DNA from: Ignavibacteriae bacterium HGW-Ignavibacteriae-1
Lineage (GTDB): Bacteria > Bacteroidota > Ignavibacteria > Kapaibacteriales > UBA2268
Assembly (NCBI GenBank): GCA_002839825.1
Contig: PGYU01000001.1
Span: forward strand, 398,698 to 462,697
DNA: 64,000 nucleotides
Reading direction: 5' to 3'
The stretch's first letter is position 1. Each line of letters opens with the position of its first letter. This document shows positions 36,631-45,200 of the stretch, piece by piece. Under the pieces are notes generated by a model, which saw only the letters and a program-made list of their open reading frames with translations, had not been told where the DNA came from and did no database searches. Made by a program: the position numbers and the translations under genes.

Positions 36631-39600
36631 ATGAAAACCGATAGAATAAATTTTTCTGAACTTGTTGATAAAGTGAAATCAGTCAGGCGACTTGAAAGCA
36701 GTGTGTTATTGCTTACAGGCTTGTTGAGTACGCTGATAGTTGCTTTTGCCGTGCTTTTTTTGATTACGATTGTAGAATCCATCGCTCACGGTAGCGTTAT
36801 GTTCAGAACAGCGCTCGTAACAGTCTTTGTGGGTTTGACAGCTGCTGCGGCATTTTGGTATTTATTCCCGGCGTTGATGAGAGCCTTAGGAATTAGAAAT
36901 AATCCCTCGGAGTACGATATAGCCCTTAGAATCGGAGAATATTATCCCCAAGTTAAAGATAATTTGTGTAACGCAATGCAATTGGTGCCGCTCATAGACA
37001 ACCCACGCGGTGCTTCGCCTGAATTGGCTTTAGCAGCGTATTCTAATGTTTCAAACATTGTAAAAGATTTAGATTTTACCGTTATAATCGATAAAAACAA
37101 GTTGAAAAGAGCAGGAATCCTGTTCTTTGCGATTGCATCTGTATTCATCGCATCGCTTACGATTTTCAGCACAACTTTGGGCGAATCCCTATTCAGAATC
37201 TCCAAATTTTCCACTTCATTTTTGCCACCTGTGCCTTTTACAATGGACATCGAACCAAAAGATGATACAATTTTAAGAAGTCAAGCAGTTGAAATCAAGG
37301 TAATCGTAAAAGGGGAGATGCCCGACAAAATCTATTTGAATTTGCGTGAAGATTTGCAATCAAATTTTGATAAAATCGAACTCAAACCCAATGAAAGCGG
37401 CGAATATGTCTATGCGATAAATTCATTAAAAAGTTCAATCACTTTCTATGGCTCGACTGAATGGTTTAGCGAGGAAATTGTTACTGAAACCGGAAAAATT
37501 AGCGTAGTTGATAAACCAATTGTTCGTTCAATTAACGGCAGACTGATTTATCCTTCATATACAAATACAGCACCGAGATATTTCGATGAGAAAAATGGCG
37601 ACCTTTCGGCTTTACTTGGCAGCAGAGTCGAAATTTCTGTATTCAGCAGCAAACCTGTCGTCAAAGGGAACATTGTCTTTGTTACCGCGAATGCAAATAT
37701 GGAAACAGGTGAGGAATCCAATACCAAACTTGATACTACAAAATATGCTCTTTCAATCTCCGGAACTCAACTCAGTTCATCGTTCAGGATAAATCGCTCA
37801 GGCTATTATTATGTCGAAGTATTTGATGATGCCGGAAATACTAATGAAGAGCCGATAAATTACTCAGTAATCGCACTAACAGACGAATATCCGAAAATCA
37901 GTATGGTTGAACCTGAATTTGACGTAGAAATCAATACAAATGCATTATTGCCAATCAAAACATTAGTCAGCGATGACTACGGAATTTCGACTTTGAAGCT
38001 CTATTATCGTTTGGCTCAATCTCCATATGCCGCTCCGGACGAGAAATTCACAGCTATTAACGTAAATTTCGTCAAAGACAGATTAGATATGGAAGTCAAC
38101 TACATTTGGGATTTGAACAGCCTTGGGATTATGCCCGATGATATTTTCGAATTTTACCTCGAAGTTGCCGACAATGATATTGTCAGCGGTCCAAAAAAAT
38201 CCAAGACTCAGACCGTCAGCGTAAGGTTGCCCTCGTTATCGGAAGTGCAAAAAGATGCTGAATTAGCCCAAGAATATATCGAGAAAAATCTTGACAAATT
38301 GCTAAAAGAAACGCTGGAAATCAAACGCGACCTTGAAGATTTGAACCGTGATTTGGCGAAAAATAAAAATAAAGAACCCGATTGGCAGCAAAAGAAAAAA
38401 GCTGAAGATTTGTCCAAACGCCAAAATGAATTGCGTAAAGAAATGAACAAATTGAGTGATGATTTGGAACAAACCACTCAAAAAATGGAAAATAACAACC
38501 TTATTTCCCAAGAAACACTCGATAAATTCAAAGAGCTCCAAAATTTGATGAAACAAGTTGATTCCCCTGAATTGCGTAGAATGCAACAAAAAATGCAAGA
38601 TGCCATTCAAAACATGGACCAAGATGCAATGAAAAAAGCAATGGAACAATTCAAATTCGACGAAGAGCAATTCCGCAAAAACATCGAAAGAACGATGAAG
38701 ATTTTGAAGCGAATCCAAGCTGAACAAAAAACAGATGCTTTGCGTAAAAAAGCCGAAGATTTGGCTGAACGCCAAGAGCAATTGTCAGCGGATACCGAAA
38801 AATCTGACCCAAAAAATCAGCAAGCGCAAGATGAACTCTCAAAACGCCAAGAAAAATTGGAAAGTGAATTAGACCAACTTGAAAAGGATTTAAATTCGCT
38901 CGATGATTTGTTGAGTGAATTGGGCGAGGAGCAGCTCAAAGAGAATGACTTGCAACAAGCAAAAGAAGAATTGAACGCCCAAGAAACTAAATCGGAAATG
39001 GATAAATCGGAAAAATCGCTGAAATCCGGTGATTTCAAAAAATCCCAACCATCTCAGAAAAAAGCTGCCGAAAATCTCAAAAAATTCGCCAAGAAAATGG
39101 ATGAAATGAAAGAGAATATGAAGCAACAAGGAATGGAGCAGGCTATCAAGCAAATGCAAAAATCCTTGGAAGATATGATTGAACTTTCGAAAAATCAACA
39201 ATCAGTTCGGAATAATACTTCAAAGAGCGATTTCAACTCGACTCAATTGCCTAAGCAAGCCCAAGAGCAAGCAGAGCTTTTCGAATCATTGGCAAACGTT
39301 GCAAAAGCTATGGCTGAACTTTCCGAAAAAAGTTTTGCCGTTACTCCCGAAATGGGAATGGATGTAACCAACGCTTTGAGCGAAATGAGAAGTGCAGTGG
39401 AAAATATGGCTGACCGAAACATCAGAGGAGCGAATCAAGCCCAAAACAATGCAATGGGCTCGATGAACAAAGCAGCTTCGCAAATGCAAGATATGGTGCA
39501 AACGATGAAAGACCAGCAAAACGGTTCGTGTAATAATCCCGGTGGCGAAGGTGAAGGCGAGGGAGAAGGACAAGGTCAAGGGCAAGGTGGTGGAATGGGA

Positions 39601-40155
39601 ATGTCACAAAAGATGCAAGAAATTGCAGCCCAACAACAGGCTCTAAACCAAGCTATGCAAAAAATGATGGAAGGTGGCTCCGGTCAAGGCGGAAGAGAGC
39701 AAATGCAAAAACAAGCCGAAATGGGCAAACTTGCCGATAAACAGGGTCAAGCACAGAAATCTCTCGAAGAATTAGCCGAAGAACAAAAGCAATTTGCTCC
39801 AAATAAGGAAAAACTCGGGGAATTGAACCGCATTGCCAAGGATATGGAAGAAATTATGAATGACATCAACAGTGGTAATGTCACTCCGGAAACTTTGAAA
39901 AAGCAGGAACGAATCCTTTCACGTTTGCTTGATGAATCGAAATCCGTTCATGACCGCGATTACGAAAAGCAACGTAAAGCCGATTCGGGACAGAATATTT
40001 TTGGTGACAACCCGAATGACCTTGATTTATCAACCCAAGAGGGACGCAAGGAATTGATGAGACAACTATTGGAACGCAGCAGCAAATCATTTTCGAAAGA
40101 TTACGAAAACTTGATTCGTGCATATTTCAACAATTTAGAGAAGAATAATCAGTAG
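36631..40155 (+). CDS. DUF4175-family large membrane coiled-coil protein
   Basis: A 1,174-residue protein. Three membrane segments lie at about 22-46, 60-82 and 166-186, then beta-rich extracytoplasmic domains (about 200-530). A very long region of Gln/Lys/Glu/Met-rich helix runs from about 535 to the end, with heptad-like patterns such as KQLEELNRD-type spacing. A Gly/Glu/Gln low-complexity stretch (about 970-985) interrupts it. This layout matches DUF4175. The gene follows the DUF4159 gene by nine bases. Its function is unknown; the layout suggests an envelope-spanning or scaffold protein. A terminator and palindromes follow. Confidence 0.78.
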   Translation: MKTDRINFSELVDKVKSVRRLESSVLLLTGLLSTLIVAFAVLFLITIVESIAHGSVMFRTALVTVFVGLTAAAAFWYLFPALMRALGIRNNPSEYDIALRIGEYYPQVKDNLCNAMQLVPLIDNPRGASPELALAAYSNVSNIVKDLDFTVIIDKNKLKRAGILFFAIASVFIASLTIFSTTLGESLFRISKFSTSFLPPVPFTMDIEPKDDTILRSQAVEIKVIVKGEMPDKIYLNLREDLQSNFDKIELKPNESGEYVYAINSLKSSITFYGSTEWFSEEIVTETGKISVVDKPIVRSINGRLIYPSYTNTAPRYFDEKNGDLSALLGSRVEISVFSSKPVVKGNIVFVTANANMETGEESNTKLDTTKYALSISGTQLSSSFRINRSGYYYVEVFDDAGNTNEEPINYSVIALTDEYPKISMVEPEFDVEINTNALLPIKTLVSDDYGISTLKLYYRLAQSPYAAPDEKFTAINVNFVKDRLDMEVNYIWDLNSLGIMPDDIFEFYLEVADNDIVSGPKKSKTQTVSVRLPSLSEVQKDAELAQEYIEKNLDKLLKETLEIKRDLEDLNRDLAKNKNKEPDWQQKKKAEDLSKRQNELRKEMNKLSDDLEQTTQKMENNNLISQETLDKFKELQNLMKQVDSPELRRMQQKMQDAIQNMDQDAMKKAMEQFKFDEEQFRKNIERTMKILKRIQAEQKTDALRKKAEDLAERQEQLSADTEKSDPKNQQAQDELSKRQEKLESELDQLEKDLNSLDDLLSELGEEQLKENDLQQAKEELNAQETKSEMDKSEKSLKSGDFKKSQPSQKKAAENLKKFAKKMDEMKENMKQQGMEQAIKQMQKSLEDMIELSKNQQSVRNNTSKSDFNSTQLPKQAQEQAELFESLANVAKAMAELSEKSFAVTPEMGMDVTNALSEMRSAVENMADRNIRGANQAQNNAMGSMNKAASQMQDMVQTMKDQQNGSCNNPGGEGEGEGEGQGQGQGGGMGMSQKMQEIAAQQQALNQAMQKMMEGGSGQGGREQMQKQAEMGKLADKQGQAQKSLEELAEEQKQFAPNKEKLGELNRIAKDMEEIMNDINSGNVTPETLKKQERILSRLLDESKSVHDRDYEKQRKADSGQNIFGDNPNDLDLSTQEGRKELMRQLLERSSKSFSKDYENLIRAYFNNLEKNNQ

Positions 40156-40178
40156 GTTTTGACGGAACAGGAAAATCA

Positions 40179-40229
40179 CCTCACCCCGACACAAGACAAC
40201 CTCACCCCGACCCTCTCCGAAGGAGAGGG
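40179..40229. repeat. Short direct repeat plus palindrome
   Basis: CCTCACCCCGAC occurs twice (40179-40190 and 40200-40211), followed by CCCTCTCC/GGAGAGGG (40211-40218 and 40222-40229), a near-perfect hairpin. C-rich elements of this look are dispersed intergenic repeats in many genomes. It is locally much richer in G and C than its surroundings. Confidence 0.7.
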
Positions 40230-40255
40230 AGTAAGAAAAAAATAAAATTTTGTAG

Positions 40256-40284
40256 GGACAGAACAGCGTTCTGTCCTTTTTTTT
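40256..40284 (+). terminator. Rho-independent terminator after the DUF4175 gene
   Basis: GGACAGAAC/GTTCTGTCC, a 9-bp perfect stem with a 3-base loop, followed by eight T residues. It may itself be part of a dispersed palindrome family. Confidence 0.75.
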
Positions 40285-40336
40285 GTTTTGTGTGGGTCAG
40301 GGATAATCACGAAGAACATTTGTGCTATAAACATGT

Positions 40337-40351
40337 GACTCCTTCGGAGTC
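40337..40351. repeat. Small palindrome
   Basis: GACTCC/GGAGTC with a TTC loop, 26 bases before the end of the leftward unknown gene. Together with the palindromes at 40179-40284 and 41650-41724 it brackets that gene. Confidence 0.55.
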
Positions 40352-40376
40352 AAGATTTCAACTCACCTTCTTGCAC

Positions 40377-41534
40377 TCATCTTACTTTATAAATATAAAC
40401 AGAAGAATGCATTGGATTGTCATTAATTAGGTATACATCAATCAAATCATTGATATCATTTGATTCGCCAACATCATTTGTAAGAAATGGAATAGGCTTC
40501 GTAGTATAAAAATAGTCCCTTTTAAAACCAAATTTAATCAATAACGGGTAGTAGGAACCGTTGGAGCAATATTTTTCTGAAAGTTCAATGTTCTCCTCAA
40601 TTAGCATAGCTTTTCCATCCAAAATTTCCCAGACGTCGTAGAATCTTTCTCGTTCAGGAGAATTCGCGTCTTTATCTTTAGGTTTGGACCAAAATACAAA
40701 AATCTTGGAATCATTAACAAATTGAACGAAATCAATTGTGAATATTCGGAAATACATTCCTAACAATCCGTCAAATGCCAGGCTTGGGGAGGTATGATCA
40801 ATTTCTATATCATTATTTGAAGAATCATTCCAACCCTCTTTGGCTGTACTAAATGTAAAATGATTTCTAGATTCAATATTATAAACTTTGATTTTATAAT
40901 CAGTTGGATTAGAAATAGCAAAAAGGTCGTTTTTAATGCTTTCGAGTTGTCGCTTAACGTAAGTAAATTGTATATTCTCGGGATTGGCAACCGGAATATA
41001 TAAATCTGAGCCATCAATTAAATTATATTTATAGGCATAAGTTTGAGTAGTATCATTCTTATTATTGCTGCTAAATGCGCAGAACGATAACTCAACTGTA
41101 GTTTCCTCGTCAGAACTAAAATCCATTCTGAACATAGTATTGGGCAATTCAATCATTTGTTTCAAATTCAAACTATATCTGTCAAATATCCATAGATGTT
41201 GTAAATCTAACAAAATATAATCAGAATCATTTACTAAAATGTCAACTATATCTACAATTCCCTTAAATGGTATTGACAACTCGTGTTGGTAGATTATAGT
41301 GTCCTTGAGAACTTGCATTTGATAATGTGTAATTCCATCGCTTGTCCTTTTTACCGGATTTAACCTGAATAAGGTATCCTTCCGAAAATCTAAAGGGTAG
41401 ATTTTACCACCCCCATAACTTTCTTCAATAATTATTTGCTTTATATCAAAGCCATCATAACAATCCATACCCTTGAGGGCATGTGTGAATAACGAAAGAA
41501 ATAATATACAATTAATTGATGAAAGAAGTTTCAT
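40377..41534 (-). CDS. Secreted protein of unknown function
   Basis: A 385-residue protein with a signal peptide (about MKLLSSINCILFLSLFTHAL). I do not recognise a family. The body is rich in beta-strand-like segments and in Asp, Asn and Tyr, with recurring patterns such as YILLDLQHLWIFDRYSLNL and FFVNDSKIFVFW-like strands. A six-bladed propeller of the type in some Bacteroidetes secreted proteins is possible but not shown. It stands alone between palindrome-rich gaps. Together with its bracketing repeats this suggests a recently acquired or mobile segment, but no transposase or att site is visible. Confidence 0.6.
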   Translation of the reverse strand: MKLLSSINCILFLSLFTHALKGMDCYDGFDIKQIIIEESYGGGKIYPLDFRKDTLFRLNPVKRTSDGITHYQMQVLKDTIIYQHELSIPFKGIVDIVDILVNDSDYILLDLQHLWIFDRYSLNLKQMIELPNTMFRMDFSSDEETTVELSFCAFSSNNKNDTTQTYAYKYNLIDGSDLYIPVANPENIQFTYVKRQLESIKNDLFAISNPTDYKIKVYNIESRNHFTFSTAKEGWNDSSNNDIEIDHTSPSLAFDGLLGMYFRIFTIDFVQFVNDSKIFVFWSKPKDKDANSPERERFYDVWEILDGKAMLIEENIELSEKYCSNGSYYPLLIKFGFKRDYFYTTKPIPFLTNDVGESNDINDLIDVYLINDNPMHSSVYIYKVR

Positions 41535-41649
41535 TCCTCAGCTCCACTGGATTCTTACTATTTTACGAATTTTCAACATTAAATTTCCAGTTTGTATGTT
41601 TATGCATTTCTAACATAATAAAGTTTTTCTATAATTGCAAATTATTATT

Positions 41650-41724
41650 CCGTCAGATGTAACATCTGACAGGACGGAGCAAAATTCTTTAATTCCCCTC
41701 TTGAGGGGTGTCTGCGCAGCAGAC
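41650..41724. repeat. Cluster of three palindromes
   Basis: GTCAGATGT/ACATCTGAC (41652-41660, 41662-41670) sits inside an outer CCGTC/GACGG pair. CCCCTC/GAGGGG (41695-41700, 41703-41708) and GTCTGC/GCAGAC (41710-41715, 41719-41724) follow. These look like members of dispersed intergenic palindrome families. Confidence 0.65.
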
Positions 41725-41806
41725 CGGGTGGATGGTATTGTTCTCAAATTCATTACCTACGAATAAATTCATGGGCTATGTTTGTCAAGGTTTTGTAGAA
41801 CTGGAC

Positions 41807-41840
41807 AAAAAAAAGAGCATGTCTTTGTGGGACACGCTCT
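41807..41840 (-). terminator. Terminator of the small membrane peptide gene
   Basis: On the minus strand AGAGCGTGTC pairs with GACATGCTCT (one G-T pair), with a 7-base loop and a run of about eight Ts. It lies 27 bases after the peptide's stop. Confidence 0.8.
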
Positions 41841-41866
41841 AAACATAAACAATTTTTCGATCTGTT

Positions 41867-42016
41867 TTATACCGGTCTGCGACCGCGAATCAGTCTTACT
41901 AAGATTATAACTACGGCTATCACCAAGAGTATGTGAATGAATCCGCTCATTGTATATGAACTTACCATTCCGAGAAGCCAAAGAATAATCATGACTACAG
42001 CAATTATATACAACAT
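41867..42016 (-). CDS. Small Lmo0937-family membrane peptide
   Basis: A 49-residue peptide with two membrane segments: MLYIIAVVMIILWLLGMV, then a short loop, then FIHILLVIAVVIILVRLIRG, ending in Arg/Pro/Val. This matches the Lmo0937 family of tiny two-span proteins found across bacteria, whose function is unknown (some are stress-induced). AGGAG at a proper distance precedes the ATG, and a terminator follows the stop, so the gene is real despite its size. It is transcribed leftward and alone. Confidence 0.85.
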   Translation of the reverse strand: MLYIIAVVMIILWLLGMVSSYTMSGFIHILLVIAVVIILVRLIRGRRPV

Positions 42017-42216
42017 AAATACTCCTAATAATTTGTTCAAAAATGCAATAACAACATTTTAAATTCAATTAGTGATAGTATGTTTGCCTTTATGCCTGTA
42101 AAAAATCCTTTCTTATTCTTAAAGAGTTTCTAAGTATTATTACGAATTTGTAACTTCTATCTTTTATTATATAAATAAATATATTATTAATGCCAAATAA
42201 TAATTTTAAGTAGAAC

Positions 42217-42250
42217 AAAAAAAAGCCGCCCGAAATTAATCGAGCGGCTT
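42217..42250 (-). terminator. Terminator after the T9SS cargo gene
   Basis: On the minus strand AAGCCGCTCGA pairs with TCGGGCGGCTT (one mismatch), followed by eight Ts. It lies just beyond the stop at 42274. Confidence 0.85.
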
Positions 42251-42273
42251 ATGATTTAGATGCAATTCAGGAA

Positions 42274-45200
42274 TTAACGCACTATCGAGAGTGCTTTGGA
42301 AACTACTGAATTGTTCGTTTCGAATGTTACGAAATACATACCGGTCGGCAATTTGCTAACGTCAACTGAATGCAGATGTGTTCCTTGCATCAATAGCGAT
42401 TTTGCATCTGTTACTGTGATTACTTCGCGTCCCAGAACGTCAACTATGCTCAATTTGGCACTTGTGACATCATGCTTGACTGAAATTGTAATTGTAGCAA
42501 TGTTATTTGCCGGATTTGGAATTACTGATTGGATTTCCGAATCATTACCCATATCGAATCCATCATTCATTACCGATGAAATTGGATTGGTCAGCATCAA
42601 ACTACCGTTTGAAACCGGTATTGATTCTTCATCGAATGTAGTAAATTCAATCTCAGCATTTGTATCATCAACGTTCGAAAGTGTAATGTAAATCGGGCTA
42701 ACACGCGTTAGAGCTTCAACTCCAAGTGTTCCTAAGCCGGGAACAGTAATGATATATGAGCCATCATCCTGCTTGCGCGGAACTAAATAAGCGGGCTCAT
42801 CTCCGGCATTTGGAGGACCTACAGCTAATATTCTCATATTATTTGTTGGTTTGATTCCAATTGCAGCAATACTTTCGTTGTAACCGTTTGAACTACTGAA
42901 ATACATTGCGTATGTACGTACTCTGTCAGGTTTGTGATTCATTTCTATATCCAAAATATCCGGTGCAGCACCAGGCACTCTTGCCAAATACGGAATCGGT
43001 TCGGTCCAGAATGTTTCATCAAATCCTTCGATTTTATATGCATATCTGACATTAACTGTGAATGACAACTGCGGAGTACTCTTACCAATTCTAAATGTAA
43101 TTCGACCGTCATCCCCGCGTGCAAAATTGGTAGCTACATAAGCTATGTCATCTTGAACGATACCTTTTTCGTCTCCGTTCGAAATTTCAACGATATTGAC
43201 TTCAGATGAACGCATTTCAATACCTGTGATGACAACGTCATTGTCCTCATGATCCGGGCTGATTACCCACAAAGTACCGTTGGTTGCGTCATCCATGATT
43301 ATTGAAGTAATCTCGGGGTGTTCGTTCTGGAATTCATCGCCACCAGGTTTGACTTCTCCTGTGAGCCTATCAAATTTAATTGTTCCAACAGCAACATCCC
43401 AAGGTAAGAATTTCCATTTTCTAACTACGGTATAAGTGATAATCGTATCACATGTACGGCATTCACAATCTGTGAAGCTGTATCTAATTGAGTAACGTAG
43501 TGTGTCACGACATTTCAATCCACCGGAGAATGGTGGGAATAGCATATTAAGATGAAGTACGGCTCCTTTCGTCCAATCAATGCATTGTCCCGGACCCCAT
43601 TGAGCTTCGCGACTGAAGATAGACAATAGCTGTGGACCGGGCGCCGGCGGAACAGCTAAGTTACCACCTGTTATATCACCAAATATACGGGTCCATGCAG
43701 ATGCATTATTTCCACAAACTCGTCTCGTTTGAGCACTTACAATTGTAGCTGTAAATGATTTAATCGGAGCAGGTCCTGCAATCATTGGTATTGCCATCGC
43801 AACTGAGCCTGTAGAGCTATTAGCACTGATTTTAGGAGTTTCGATTTTATGAATAAATTTAGCACAACATTCATCTATTGGCGGTTCGTTCGGACAATCA
43901 GGTAAATCCCTCTTAATACTGTCACGACAAACTTCTCCATTGCAAAGTAAGCTGTAATTTATAGTTATAGGATTATTGGCAGAAGTATGAGCGAAGTTTG
44001 TATTTATTGTCCATGAAGTTGTAGCCAAAGTAAATGTAGATGGAGTGAAAGTACCATCCGGTGAACTTATAATCAAGGTCGCAGGAGCACACGAAACTGC
44101 ACTGATAGAGAAAATGTATTTCTTCAACCCATCAGGAGTCACTCCGTCGCACTTGACATCTATTTTCAACTCTTCAAAACATGGCTTAGTTTGAGTTACT
44201 GTATCAATTGCCACACATGCGGTAGGCGATTCTAGTTGCCCCGCAAGTTGGAATGTTGGAATACTACTCTGAATCAAGTGCTTAGTCCATCCACTTACTG
44301 CAAATGTATTACATGCAGTTTGTTTAGGTTGAGCATTTGAGCCAACAGTTCCGGCAAAATCAATTGTTGCTCCGGTTAGAGGTATTGCACTCGGTCCGAA
44401 ATAAGCAGCGATATTCTTTTGACCTGCACTCCAAGTTGCTGCCCAAGTTCCTACTGATCCGCAACCAATTGTAAATGCTGCGCTCGGAATTCCTGTAGGG
44501 GCGAGGTTGTTGACATTTGACAAAGTAGCCGATGCATTATTCCACGATGAGAATATTGAAGGAGTTGCAGCTGTTAATGATGAATAAGTGACATCGTATT
44601 GACTGCCACGTGTACCACAACCTTGAATAATTTTACCATCATTGGCACCATCATTTCTCGGTAACAAATCAACAAATGTCACATGACGAAGTGCTGCAGT
44701 ACCCGAAGAATTCATACGCAAACGATAATCAACCGTAGCGCCTGCTGTAGTCGAAATCGAAGGACTGTAATTCGGGTCAGTCGGTTTCTTAACGCCTTTC
44801 ATCAAATTGTACCCAACGACACCGGTAATTAATACATAATCAGTATTTGACGGATATGGCGTTGTGCCAAGCGAGCCACCTGACAGTACGAATTGATTAG
44901 GTACACTACCCAAAGCTGCGGTATCGCGAACTTTCACGTCAAATTCGATAAAGTAGTATGGAACTCCCGATGTACCGTACATTCCACAATTTGTGTAGAA
45001 TATATTTTGACATGTAGCAGGAATTGTATCTAGCGTTGCTGTTACTGTATTTGAAGTATTATTGTACGATAAATTGACACCAGTCCAAGGATTGGTCGGC
45101 GTTGAAGTACAAGGAGTATTCCAAGTATTGCTTATATATGATGACGGATTGCCAATATATTCGAGATTCGGGTCAAGAACATCAGTAATTGTAGAACCTG

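Larger units (their letters stand above)
41535..41866. other. Gene-free stretch rich in palindromes
   Basis: About 330 bases without a gene, between the unknown secreted protein and the small membrane peptide. It holds the palindromes at 41650-41724 and a terminator at 41807-41840. The AT-rich part near 41540-41640 probably holds the promoter of the secreted protein, but no box is clear. Confidence 0.6.

Noticed and set aside
38302..38781. Long antisense frames within the DUF4175 gene
   Set aside because: They mirror the Lys/Gln/Glu-rich coding strand, giving Phe/Leu-rich nonsense.
40156..41866. A CRISPR array or integron suggested by clustered repeats
   Set aside because: The repeats are different palindromes at irregular spacing, not a regular array, and no cas or integrase gene is present.
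41769..42068. A 99-codon leftward frame over the small membrane peptide
   Set aside because: It is in a different frame from the peptide gene, has a low-quality composition and no ribosome-binding site; the 49-residue frame explains the region better.
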